From NCBI GenBank assembly GCA_905182985.1, contig CAJJDN010000184.1:101693-165692 (forward strand): a DNA stretch of 64,000 bases. Reading direction: 5' to 3'. The stretch is from Paramecium sonneborni (lineage: Eukaryota > Ciliophora > Oligohymenophorea > Peniculida > Parameciidae). Below the pieces are notes generated by a model. It was not told where the DNA came from. It worked only from the letters and a program-made list of their open reading frames with translations, and ran no database searches. The translations under genes were made by a program, and so were the position numbers. The first letter of the stretch is position 1, and every line of letters begins with the position of its first letter. This document shows positions 52,270 to 63,745 of the stretch, piece after piece.

Positions 52270-53760
52270 TCATTTGGCTAATTTAAATATTTTTATATCA
52301 TCTTCTTAAAAACTTATCGCAAGCTATTCATCTTACATGATTGGATATATTTATAAATACTCAAAGCTAAGAATCTATCTTCCTGTAGACATTTGATATA
52401 TTTCTACTTAATCTGATTCATATTCTAAACATATCAAGGTCTAGTTTTTTAAAAGAAAGCAGTTTTTAATGAGGTGTTTAGATGAAAGTGGTATTTTTCT
52501 AATAATTTTACTTGTTATCAAATTTTAAAGAATAAAAAATTATTAATCTTCAGAGAATTGATGAATAATCACAATTGTTCTATTTTTCTCAATGTATTTA
52601 TATTAAAATCGAGAAAAAAAGAGTTAATAGAAATATTTTCCGTAATTTGCAAAAATAATTCTTTTTGTGCATTTTAATGTATATAATTGTATAACTTCTA
52701 AATTTTCATTGTAATTGCTCTATGGAAAATGATATCTGATAAAAGAATTGATTTTCTAATCATAATAATTTTCCTTCTCTAACAAATTCTTACTAAATCT
52801 ATCTTATCTCTAAATTACCTCATAATTATTTACGTCATATTTTAGTAAACTTTTTGATTCAATATAAATGAGGTAATCACCAATTACTTAAAATCTTATA
52901 AAGGGTTTTATCTCTATTGGCGATTATATAGGGTTTAAATTAATTTAATAATAAGTCTTTCTTATACCCACATAAATAATTTTTTTTGATTCTAGTAAAT
53001 AAGAGGCAATTTGATTTTCCTACAAACCCCCTAGATCATAAGTTTCTTCTAAAATATCATCATAAATGATTTCTTTGCTTCTTAAGTCATAAATTGAAAT
53101 TAAAATATCAGGATAATATTCTTCACTTATTATATCTTCCTCTATTTCTCTATTGTTGATAGTCAAATTTTATTCTGATTCAATTTTATATTTTAAAATT
53201 AGGAAATAATGTGATAAAACCTTAAAATAAGGTATGCGATATTAGTATTTTGAAATTTAAATAAATAAAACAGGAATTTCTTCTTAATCATAAAAATATT
53301 ATTTTAAAATGCTTTTGAAATCCTTGGATGCGTTATCAATTTTTTTTTTAAGTAATTGATCTTCAAATAATTATTTATAAAGAACTCTTTATTGACAATA
53401 ATTGTAAAAATCTTGCTTAGTTAAATTTCTATTGTATTGAAATTCTTTAGAATTTTTAAGTAAATTTTTTAGAGGCTCTGAAATATCAAGAGTTTTAATA
53501 AAAATTGAATTAGAAACTATTTCGACTAAATTATTTGATACGAAGAATGCTTTTGTCTATTAGTATTCTTGCAAAATTTCACTCATCTATTCCGCATTTA
53601 CTTTAAGTTGTTCTTATAAAGCTTCAACACATGATTGGCACAAAATTTAGTTAATATTTTTTGAATTGATAACACTGCATCCAGAAATAAGATCACAATT
53701 TCTTTTGTATAAATTACAACTCATATTTATTGAAGCTATTTCAGTTTATTTGTTTCTCAT
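52270..53760 (-). CDS. Conserved-looking protein of unknown function with N-terminal cysteine cluster, 496 aa
   Basis: ATG at 53760 to TGA at 52270-52272 forms one uninterrupted 497-codon frame, rich in TAA/TAG Gln codons and with no intron. The N-terminus has Cys15, Cys22, Cys28, Cys41 and Cys44 (CNLYKRNCDLISGCSV ... LCQSC), a possible zinc-binding cluster. A helical stretch follows (about 45-165). The rest is a beta-rich region with short repeating units (PDILISIYDLRSKEIIYDDI, GDYLIYIESKSLLKYDV, QTLICLEYESDQVEIYQMST, EQLAISFQEDDIKIFKLAK). The repeating strand-turn pattern resembles a degenerate beta-propeller, so this may be a diverged relative of the zinc/WD40 architecture at 38613-40049. 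No signal peptide or membrane segment is seen. It is divergent from the remnant at 54237 across a 476-bp spacer. Confidence 0.8.
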
Positions 53761-54236
53761 AATAAATTTTTATATTATAATATCATTTTAAAAAATTTAA
53801 TATGATGTTATTGATTAGTAATGATTAAAAGTTTATAAGACGATATTAATCAACAGTCTTTATGAACCTGTTCACAATAATTATTTTATTTTTTAATTAA
53901 TATAATTTTGTTTATTATCATAATTAAATTTATTTATTAAACTACATTTATAAATTATATTATAATTGAATTGTAATATTAATTCTTATATTTCAAATAG
54001 GCCTTAGGGGAAAAATTAAGAACTATAATTATTAAAGCTTATGCAATTAGGATGACCTTAATTTTTACCTATCCAACCATAAAAAACTCTTTTATTCAGG
54101 TTTTTTTAATTTCTAAATCCCAACATTCAATTGCATTTTTTCACTTATCTATATGCTATTAAATTAATTGAGCATTATATTATAATGATGCTCTTGCTAA
54201 TAATATTTGAACTATTTTGAGAGTTTCCTTTGTAAA
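53761..54236. other. Divergent AT-rich spacer
   Basis: Presumably holds the promoter of the minus-strand 496-aa gene; no specific element recognised. Confidence 0.45.
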
Positions 54237-54850
54237 ATGGCACAAGAGGCTCTTTATAATTCAGAAATTCTTTAATCCTCTATAGCGTAGAAGAAAATTA
54301 AAGATTCATAAACTCATTAAAGATCTGAAAGTTCTAAATCTAAAGGCATAATAAAAAATTGTCATTTTTTTGATTAGGTTGGAATTCATTAAAGTTGGTA
54401 TAGTTTGTTGGCATATTCTACAATTTTACAGATTGATAAGGAAGGGAAAGGAATAACTCATCATATGATATTACATAACATTGCGATTTTTAATGATTAA
54501 AATTTAATTTAGGTTTTCAATACTTTGATACTTATTTATAAACTCTAATTGCTTCGATAAATATAAACCCTAATACTCTGTATTCAAAAATAAAGATATT
54601 ATTCAGTTTTTTATTTCAGGAATCAATAATTCTGTAACTTTAGAAGTGATAGGAGACGCTTACATTATTATGCCATTCCTACATTTTTCTAAAAAGGGAA
54701 GTTTTATATAATTCGATTTCCAATTAGTTTTTGCGCATAAACAATATTTATAAATAAATCCTTCTTAGAATACTGCTTAGAAAAAGGATGTAGTAATTTA
54801 GTTGTAATACTATATGTAAATCATAAAAACGATATTTTTTTCTGATGATG
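54237..54850 (+). pseudogene. Frameshifted gene of unknown function
   Basis: ATG 54237 opens a clear coding frame (MAQEALYNSEILQSSIAQKK ... KGIIKNCHFFDQVGIHQSWY ... GKGITHHMILHNIAIFNDQN) for about 92 codons. It then needs a one-base shift near 54510 to continue as GFQYFDTYLQTLIASININP, and another shift near 54625 to continue as NSVTLEVIGDAYIIMPFLHF and SKKGSFIQFDFQLVFAHKQY. No GTA...TAG intron fits either shift. Similar sequence may extend to about 54850. No family recognised; IGDAY is reminiscent of class III nucleotidyl cyclases, but nothing else fits. Confidence 0.5.
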
Positions 54851-55749
54851 GTTGCGATTTTGATAGAATTATGTGCATTTATTTTCAAGTAATTATTTTA
54901 TAGGTAGGACAATCAAATATATATTTTTAATTTATATTCACCATTAAAAACAACATAAATAATTTAACAAAGAACCATATTATAAAAGGAGAAGAATTTT
55001 TTTTACAAAACTTTTTTTTATGTATGTTATTGGTTAAAAAATGTCCCTTTTTGGAATTATTAATTAGACTCATACTATCATTAGAGGTAAATTCCATTAT
55101 TTTTAAATTTTTCAGGCTTTTATAGAGAAAATAAATCATAAAAAATCAATATTAACAATTAAAATCTTACTTTCGAAATAAATAAAGAACGCACAGTTTG
55201 ATTTTATTTTACTTTAATAATTTACAAGAATTATTAAAAATAATTTTATGCTCTCAAATATAAATAATTATATTAATTATTACTTATAATTATTAATAAA
55301 TTATTAGAAGAAGAAAAATTGATATTAATTGATAAATAAATTAAGAGAGATATGAAATATAAATATTTTAAGGTTTCAAATAACAGATTCTGTTCAATAA
55401 GAAAATACTTATTTCAATTCCCTAAAACAATTAAGAAGAAAGATTTTTTTAAAGTTAAAGTAAATTATCACTTTTTACCATCTACTATTAATAAATTTCA
55501 ATCCTTAAATTCTTTCCTTTTTAGATATTTTCTTGAAATAAGATATTCTATATTGCAATTTGTTATGAATTAAAATAAATATATAAAAAAATAATTAAAT
55601 TTCATTCTGATAATTAAAATCAAAATTAAAAATTAGGGAATACTTCTAAGGCATTGTAGAAGTATAAATTAAGGATTAAACTATTGTAACACATCATAAT
55701 CCAAAAATCCTTTTACCATAGGAGTTATTGATTATACCCTTAAAGAGCT
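54851..55749. other. Low-complexity AT-rich spacer
   Basis: Some TGA-free frames exist but have homopolymeric Phe/Lys/Ile/Asn composition. The standard-code ORFs here have no recognisable features. Confidence 0.4.
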
Positions 55750-55870
55750 ATCTCTTTGAAGAGTATTATATAAAATGCTATAGAACCTTTATCATGTTTA
55801 AAATCAGTGGACATACAACTTATAAACTTATCAGAAGGAAATTTACAACAAGTTAATCTTATAAATCATG

Positions 55871-56872
55871 TAAAATTTTTGTAAAATGGTATTTTAACTG
55901 ATATGAGTGATTTTAATTCTGTTTTTTCTGTAAGTTAAAAACAAATAATTTGCTTAGATAGAATAATATTAGATTAAACAAAATTATTGTATTAGATGAG
56001 GCATATGCTAATTTTGATACGAAACATACAATTTCATTTAACATACCTTAAAAAGATAATTTTCAAATCGCACGTTAATTACTATTTAACAAAAAAATAT
56101 TACTAAAGAGACTGAATATTCCAAATTAGTAAAATATACTGGAGAATAAAATGTTTGAGCCTTTTTTGATGTTTCAAATAAAAATAACGAAAATTATGAA
56201 TTTTTATTTAATTATAGTATTTAAAAAATTCTTTTATCTTTTTGAATTAAATTTTTATTTTTTTATTTGATATTGATATTGCAATTTAAATGTTTGTATA
56301 TCATTTAATCATCCACTAATATTATCATATCAGATCAATACTCAAGATCAAAATTATGGCTGATTGGCTGATCTAAGATCAAAATATTCCTATAATATGG
56401 TTAGGTATTCAAGATATTCCTTATTTATTAATTTGTAATAATTGTTTTGATAATCAAAATTATCAAAATGATGATTATTTTTTTGATAGAAATGCTTGTG
56501 ATAATGAATGGGGTTTTTGTTATGATTGTTAATTTGGTATATGTGCATTAAGCTTGGATAATAAAAGTTTTTAAAAGTATGGAGACAATCAAATTGCTAA
56601 ACTATCCACTGAATAATGTAATAATAATGTGGTAATGGTAACTATGAGCTTAATGATAGATGTTATAAATGCAAATTTGAAAACTTATGAGGAAACATTA
56701 TTTATCTAACTGAAATCGTCATTTCAATAAATTAAATCGATTGCTCATAAAATTAATAAAAATTTAAGAGCTAAGCAAATTTGAAGAATAAGATTAACAT
56801 GCCTATGGAATAACTTAACTCATTTAAGCTAGAGCAACAAAGATGCATAAGTACCTTTGAACTAAAATACTA
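55871..56872. repeat. 1,002-bp direct repeat, copy 1
   Basis: Identical by eye to 56874-57875 and separated from it by one N. Begins taaaatttttgtaaaatgg and ends gaactaaaatacta. Confidence 0.9.
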
Positions 56873-56873
56873 N
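56873..56873. other. Single N joining two identical segments
   Basis: The N sits exactly at the junction of the two 1,002-bp copies, which points to a scaffold join of overlapping contigs. Confidence 0.9.
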
Positions 56874-57875
56874 TAAAATTTTTGTAAAATGGTATTTTAA
56901 CTGATATGAGTGATTTTAATTCTGTTTTTTCTGTAAGTTAAAAACAAATAATTTGCTTAGATAGAATAATATTAGATTAAACAAAATTATTGTATTAGAT
57001 GAGGCATATGCTAATTTTGATACGAAACATACAATTTCATTTAACATACCTTAAAAAGATAATTTTCAAATCGCACGTTAATTACTATTTAACAAAAAAA
57101 TATTACTAAAGAGACTGAATATTCCAAATTAGTAAAATATACTGGAGAATAAAATGTTTGAGCCTTTTTTGATGTTTCAAATAAAAATAACGAAAATTAT
57201 GAATTTTTATTTAATTATAGTATTTAAAAAATTCTTTTATCTTTTTGAATTAAATTTTTATTTTTTTATTTGATATTGATATTGCAATTTAAATGTTTGT
57301 ATATCATTTAATCATCCACTAATATTATCATATCAGATCAATACTCAAGATCAAAATTATGGCTGATTGGCTGATCTAAGATCAAAATATTCCTATAATA
57401 TGGTTAGGTATTCAAGATATTCCTTATTTATTAATTTGTAATAATTGTTTTGATAATCAAAATTATCAAAATGATGATTATTTTTTTGATAGAAATGCTT
57501 GTGATAATGAATGGGGTTTTTGTTATGATTGTTAATTTGGTATATGTGCATTAAGCTTGGATAATAAAAGTTTTTAAAAGTATGGAGACAATCAAATTGC
57601 TAAACTATCCACTGAATAATGTAATAATAATGTGGTAATGGTAACTATGAGCTTAATGATAGATGTTATAAATGCAAATTTGAAAACTTATGAGGAAACA
57701 TTATTTATCTAACTGAAATCGTCATTTCAATAAATTAAATCGATTGCTCATAAAATTAATAAAAATTTAAGAGCTAAGCAAATTTGAAGAATAAGATTAA
57801 CATGCCTATGGAATAACTTAACTCATTTAAGCTAGAGCAACAAAGATGCATAAGTACCTTTGAACTAAAATACTA
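56874..57875. repeat. 1,002-bp direct repeat, copy 2
   Basis: Second copy of 55871-56872. The WD40 remnant continues out of this copy into unique sequence. Confidence 0.9.
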
Positions 57876-58639
57876 AAATCAGCTTTGAGATAATAAATTA
57901 ACATAAAATTAACTAATGTGAAAGATATTAAGTTAAACATTTAATAGTATATCGGCATTTATAAGGGAAACTGAATCAAATATTCATCTTCAACGAGCAT
58001 AAATCTGATGTTTATACTTTAAATTTCATAAAAAGATTATCAATTTTATTTATAGAAACGGGGATAATTCGATAATAATATGGGAGATGAATAAGAATAA
58101 TTAATGGAATTACATATAAAAATTAAATGATCATTCCATTATTATTAATTGTTTATTGTTAAACAATTATGATATGATGAATATTAGGGGTTATCAATAA
58201 TTAAATTTTGGATGAAATGGAAAACATGGTTGTGTTAATAAAACATAATTGCTCATACTTATAGTGTCTTTTCATTAGGTCTTAACAAATAATAAAATAA
58301 ATTGATTTCATGTTCATAAGACTCTTTAATATTAATAATTTCGTAATCATATAATCATGATTGTATAAAAATCTGGATTCAAGTATAAGAATTAAAAAAA
58401 CGATTTAAATTTAATAATTTTTATAATTAAATAATAACTCTTTTTTATATGTTATTTGAGAACATACAAAAAATTTTAATTTTTAAATATTTATACAAGG
58501 GAGAATTTATTTTCAAAAAAAAACCTTGTTGAAATTGGAAAGTTTCTTCAACATATCGATCTAATATTTAGTATTCAAATTAAATTGAATGAGTGATAAA
58601 TGTATTCAATTAAACATTTTAATTTTTGTGAATTTCAGA

Positions 58640-59870
58640 TATAATCTAAAATAATAATAAAACATTTGTGTTGTTTCAATCCTCAATAAATACAGAAACT
58701 AAGAATTCTAATGATCATCAAGGATCAAGATTTGCATACTAAAGGCCTTAAAATAAATTGTTTTTCTAGATTAAAGGGGTGCGTGAGTAAGTTACTTTAA
58801 AGATAGTGCATTTGATATTGAACAATTTAAACAGCTATAGAGAAATGAAGAATAGTAAACTATCAAAATCTTATATCATAACGTATATTAAAAAAACAAA
58901 TAAATTATGAGAATTAATTAATTTATGTCTACTGATAAAAATAAAATTTCTTCATAAGTAGTTTTAAATAGGTTAAATTGTTGCCAGACTTAAGTCTTCT
59001 TAAATTTTGTTTCTTAATTCCTATATTTTTAATATGAATAATAACTCTTAAATATAAATTATAAAATTTAAAAAAAAACATGTATGGCTGGAAAAATAAT
59101 TTCTTAAGAAAGGATTTATTGAGTCTAATATTATAGATATCAAATAGTATGTTGATAAATATACAATCAGCTCCTTTTCTACCAAAAAATTGAATTCACA
59201 TTTTCTTAGCCAGAAGAATGGAATAAGGAACAGGGAAATATGATACAAGATATGAAGTATAACTCTATGAGATTCCATAATTTCTTCTACAAAATTTAAT
59301 CCCATTAGACATAAAACTATATTAATTGCAACAATAATGGTTTATATTATAAAAAAATTAGATATAAATAAATTTAGTTAATTTCTACTGCCTCAAAGTT
59401 ATTTAATAAATTTCAACTTAATTCCCTATAATACTAAGTTATTAATCTCAAAAACTTGATACACTTTGAAAAGAATTCTTAATTGAGAGTCAATTTGAGA
59501 AAGAATTACGATCCATTCGAATTACTTTCTATTATTCTAATTCACTATCGCTTCATTGGACTCATTAGTAAAAGATATTAATAATTTTTTAATAAAGAAA
59601 TAAGAATCGTACTCATTTATCAAATCCTAGAATATTGTTCAAAAAAATTGATACCTCTAAATAAAAATACTCTAGCTATTCAGATATATTTCTGAATATC
59701 TTCCCGATGTATCAGAACAAGAATTTGAAGTAGAATAAATTTACAGCATAGAAATGACCAAACTTAAGTCATTATTTTAGAAGTTATAATATTGAAGAAA
59801 GTAAATGGAATAAGAACTATAAGAAAAGGAACTAATAGCTGAATTATTTAAATAATTTTTTTAATATTTC
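58640..59870 (+). pseudogene. Degenerate plus-strand gene, unknown family
   Basis: Open stretches follow one another in shifted frames: SSINTETKNSNDHQGSRFAY ... VREQVTLKIVHLILNNLNSY (around 58670-58910), MRINQFMSTDKNKISSQVVL (from about 58909), HVWLEKQFLKKGFIESNIID (around 59080), a 150-codon stretch from about 59240 (MIQDMKYNSMRFHNFFYKIQ), and EYLPDVSEQEFEVEQIYSIE (around 59695). One shift is at an A9 run near 59075. I do not recognise a domain. Confidence 0.4.
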
Positions 59871-60560
59871 TTCCATAATTGCATTTTGCTTCAAAAGTTA
59901 ATCATTTTTTGATAAAATATTTATACTTATAATTTTAATCTTAGTATCGATTAATATTATCAACTTCTCAATTTATTAATCCTAGTCTCTACACTCCTTA
60001 TTATTGATTTTAATTTTACATAAAATTTAGAATTAAATATTCACATATTTTATTATTTTTTTATAAATTTTCTCACTATCAAAGATTATATATTTAGGCC
60101 AATCTTTCTGTATTTATTCAATCAAATCGAAATTAGCAATATAGGTTTTGTGATTGATTCAGACTAATACTTTATATTCTAAAATGGTAAGTATAAAATA
60201 AATTTGATACTTACCAATTTTACTAAAGTTTATTAAAGAATATGAAATCTTTATTTATAGCAGAAATTTTTAGAAATATCATTTTAAATAATGTTACCAT
60301 ATAAAATACTACCTTTATCAATTCTTCATTATTTAATTTATAATTATATTAATTTGAGGGAATAATTTAAATAACAAATTTATAAATTAAAAAATTGTAC
60401 ATTTATAGAATCAGCATTATTTACATTATCTAAAATTGAATCTATTATATCTTTAAAATACTTTATTTTAGATTAATCTATCTTAAGAAACTCATCAATT
60501 TTTAGTTTTTTTATCAGTTATTCCGAAAAATAAAAATATCTAAATTTATTTAACACAATT
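59790..60560 (-). pseudogene. Degenerate minus-strand coding stretch, unknown family
   Basis: On the minus strand: KKLKIDEFLKIDQSKIKYFK then DIIDSILDNVNNADSINV (around 60520-60400), then, after a gap that may include a GTAAGTATCA...CATTTTAG intron, INHKTYIANFDLIEQIQKDW then PKYIIFDSEKIYKKIIKYVN and about 100 further open codons. A TGA lies between the parts. It has protein-like character but no recognised family. It converges on the remnant to its left. Confidence 0.4.
60186..60215. repeat. 9-bp inverted repeat made of 5' splice-site consensus
   Basis: Arms GGTAAGTAT (60186-60194) and ATACTTACC (60207-60215) flank a 12-nt loop, so GGTAAGTAT reads 5'-3' on both strands. On the minus strand a TTTTAG lies a few bases beyond, giving a possible 36-nt intron. 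Confidence 0.6.
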
Positions 60561-60639
60561 ATAGAAAATAATAATTTCTCTTATTCATATTTAATAAACT
60601 GTACTAATTAAATAAAAATAAAGCTTCATAATTTTCAAT

Positions 60640-63157
60640 TTAAACTTTATAGAAGTCCAGGATTTTGGAGACCTAATAATTTTTGTGATCTTGTGGAACC
60701 TTGTTTCAAGAATCCTTTATTTTGTAATGGCAGATAGGTATCCCATTATACATGTAATTTAGGCCATATAGGAGCCTTATGCGAAGAATGTTATATATAT
60801 AATATTAGGGGTCATGGAAATTATTTTAAAAACTAATGGAGTAATATATTACCATTTTTAATAGCCTGTCTTTGGTATAATATTTTAAATAACTATAGGA
60901 CGTTAATATCGATATCAATGTCATTAAGAAGTATCACTAGGTCTAACTCATTATATAAATCACTAATAATTGCTTCAAAATTTAGTAAAATACTATTTAA
61001 ACTAAATTAAGTTTAACAATATTAAATAAATTTTAGATCAAGAGAGCATCTAATTAAAAATGTTGATAAATTATATATGGATATTTAGTGTCATTTTTAC
61101 ATTTAATATTAGAACCTCTTATTTTATTGTAACAGATTTTGATTGCTAAATATCTTCTATTGAATAAATCCCTATTGTTTATTTGAAAATATTGACAATG
61201 TTAATCATTATAATTATCCTCTTTATTTTCACAACATCTGGATCAATATTGTATTGATTAATCAATAAACAGAAATATGATATGAGCTTTCAAATACATG
61301 ATAAAAGAATACATCCACAACTAATAATCTTAAGATCCATATATCTAGGATACATTACCCTAAATGTAATAGTTATTGGATACTTCTCGTTTGGAAATCA
61401 ATGATGAAAATCTATTAATTGTAATTATATTATACATCCTTATTAATCCTGCATAATTAAAAACATATATGTATAGTGCATTCCTGGATTGTTTTAATAG
61501 GTGGGTTTATTCCTATCTTGATATTTATTCTTTTGATTGTAAATAAATCTCGCTTTGACAAAATTAAGATTAGAAAGCATATTCATTATTTATTAAATGA
61601 ATGCGAATATTAAAAATATTATTGGGAACTTATAAAATTATTCAAGAAAACAATTATAATTGTTATAATGACGAATTTTGAAACTGATATTGTTTTAAAA
61701 GCATCATTAATTGGATTGTGCTTATTAGTATATCAAATTTTGGCTCCATTTCATTAACCATTTATTATTTAAAAATATAATACTTTAGATTTATATAGTA
61801 GTCAAATTTGTTCAATATTAATATTTTTAGCTAAAATCAAATACATTAGTGAATAAAATATTAATGAGTTCCTCTCTATTATTCTTCAAATTTTTATTAT
61901 GTTTCATTAAACTTTGAAACCCATTTATTTTTGGGATTTTAAGAAGTTATGAGAAAAAATATAAATTCTTCTTTTTGAATTAATTCCATTTCCTTCTAAA
62001 ATAGAAAGTAGAAAAATAAAAACTAAGGGAATAGAAATTGAAGAAGAATATTATTATATTAAAGAATCATTTAATTTATTTCTCAAAACTAAACTCTAAA
62101 CAAATTATGACAGGTTACTATTTGAGTTCTTATAGTTCAAGAATTCAAAGTGTAAAATCAGGTAGGTTAGGTATCAAAAAATTATATTTTGATCTGATTG
62201 AATAAGATGAATTCACTAAAAATTGAATAAAAGTTAATATCAAGTCATAAATATAATCAGATAATTATTAAATTTCTTGCAATATTTAAAAAATATTTAA
62301 TTTTAACTAAGAATATTTTTGAATCATTTTTTATGATTATTATTCTATTTCTATTTATCTACTTAATGAAGGTATTAATTTTTAGTTACCCCTTGATTTT
62401 CTTGCTAAGTCTTTACAATTTTATTACCTTGTATTAGAAAACATTTGTGTTTAAATCTTGAATTAAAAATCAGTTAATTATTTCTAAATTTTAACCATAT
62501 CAATTTTCCAAATAAGATATGAATTTCTTTTTGTTACTAAAAAGATATTTTGCTAAAATTAACAATTGAAACCTTGATTAATGAGAATAAAATATAAATC
62601 AATTAAATTAATAATAAATTTTCGAGTATTTTAAATAAAATGAATTTAAGATCTTTAAAAATAAGATTATTTAAACTGAGTTTGCTGAAATAGAATAGAT
62701 TAATTAATTTTAAGTTTTGAAACTATGGCATAATATTAAACACACAAGTACAAGCATAGATTAGATTTGAATTAAATATGATCTTAATGATGATTTGATA
62801 GATGTAATTTTTAAATAAGGTTATGATGAAAGAGATATTATTTCTCTGATTAGAATCATTCCTCCATCTAAAATTCGTATTGATAAATCTTTAAGTTTAT
62901 AAGTCATTAAGGCTATGTATTCAATATTTTATGACACACATTATTTTGAATACTCTATCATAGGCTATAGCTTTGATAATTTCTTAAATGTGGCATCGGC
63001 TATTCCTTTTGAATAATAGGAAGATTAAGACTAATAAAAACAAATAGGTTAAGAATCAGAAAACATTAAAAACAAAGCTTTCCCTTCTTTAGAAGAAGAT
63101 TCTGTTATCCTTACAAATAAAAATTTTAATCAAAACATTGATTATTTACAAAAATGA
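60640..63157 (+). pseudogene. Degenerate relative of the giant beta-helix surface protein (C-terminal part)
   Basis: FWRPNNFCDLVEPCFKNPLF then CNGRQVSHYTC and CNLGHIGALCEECYIYNIRG (60660-60825) matches the CILGHVGALCEQCD region of the gene at 7529-16973. Hydrophobic, membrane-type sequence follows, including a 145-codon open stretch (GGFIPILIFILLIVNKSRFD ... LKASLIGLCLLVYQILAPFH; 61500-61950) that corresponds to the C-terminal multi-pass region. A cytosolic tail follows (EIEEEYYYIKESFNLFLKTK; SLSLQVIKAMYSIFYDTHYF; PSLEEDSVILTNKNFNQNID) to TGA 63155-63157. In-frame TGAs (e.g. about 61945 and 62770) and frame shifts break it, and the beta-helix part is missing upstream. It lies about 430 bp from the telomeric repeats and points toward them. 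Confidence 0.65.
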
Positions 63158-63589
63158 CACCAGTGGCTAATAAACAAATTTCATCTTTTACTGCTTAAGC
63201 ATAAGAGTTTACATAATCTAAGTGGGGAATACTTTGACTTTGTTAAGCTTTTAACTATTCAAATTTGATATGTATAATGATGTTGTTTTCATTATGTTTT
63301 AGCTCTTAAATCCACAGCATTCTCATAAGGAATTTATCTTCTATAATTTATATATTTGATAAGTTAGAGAGTATGTAAGTTGTCTTTTGATGTGAAATAT
63401 TTAAAAAGAAGTTAAATTTCTATATTTTATTCAAACGAATTTAAAACAGGACTCATAACCTTAAATTCAAAAATCAAGTAGAAGGTGACTCTGTTTTCAA
63501 TGTTTGTCTTGCGTTTATTATAATTTTACTTTAAAGTTAGATAAAAGACAAGAAATTAAAATTATTATGCACCTAAATTAAATTAAGAT
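63158..63589. other. Subtelomeric AT-rich spacer
   Basis: Non-coding sequence between the last gene remnant and the telomeric hexamers; no gene supported. Confidence 0.5.
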
Positions 63590-63625
63590 GGGTTTGGGGT
63601 TGGGTTTGGGTTTGGGGTTGGGTTT
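63590..63625 (+). repeat. Telomeric repeat tract, six hexamers
   Basis: Six consecutive hexamers: GGGTTT, GGGGTT, GGGTTT, GGGTTT, GGGGTT, GGGTTT. A random mix of G3T3 and G4T2 is the signature of Paramecium telomerase products. The G-strand runs 5'-3' to the right, the orientation of a right-hand chromosome end, but about 375 bp of other sequence follow, so in this assembly the tract is internal. Confidence 0.9.
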
Positions 63626-63699
63626 GGTTCCTACTTACTTATATAACTTAACTTTTTTTAAGTATTATGGTCGGGGCCGTTTAAAAAATAGCCAAAAAA

Positions 63700-63745
63700 G
63701 GGGGGTGGTTGGGGATAGGGGTAGGCGTTGGGGATTATGGGGATT
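63700..63745 (+). repeat. Degenerate G-rich, telomere-like block
   Basis: A second G-rich stretch with GGGGGGTGGTTGGGGATAGG followed by GTAGGC, GTTGGGG and TATGGGG. It is too irregular to be normal telomerase product but stands out sharply in this AT-rich window. Confidence 0.55.

Larger units (their letters stand above)
55750..58430 (+). pseudogene. WD40-repeat protein remnant B, containing an assembly duplication
   Basis: Coding pieces in order: CLKSVDIQLINLSEGNLQQV (around 55795), NGILTDMSDFNSVFS, a cysteine-rich block ICNNCFDNQNYQNDDYFFDR ... CDNEWGFCYDCQFGICALS, and CGNGNYELNDRCYKCKFENL in another frame. After the second copy of the 1,002-bp repeat come WD40 blades: NEHKSDVYTLNFIKRLSI, NGDNSIIIWEMNKNNQWNYI, QKLNDHSIIINCLLLN and IKFW (58000-58220). 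The cysteine block followed by WD40 repeats resembles the domain plan of the intact gene at 38613. Every block is separated by TGA or frame change. Because 55871-56872 and 56874-57875 are identical, one should be disregarded when reading the gene. Confidence 0.5.

Noticed and set aside
54625..54850. Class III adenylyl/guanylyl cyclase, from LEVIGDAYIIMP
   Set aside because: Only the IGDAY-like pentapeptide fits. The metal-binding and substrate residues and the surrounding cyclase pattern are absent, so the assignment was not kept.
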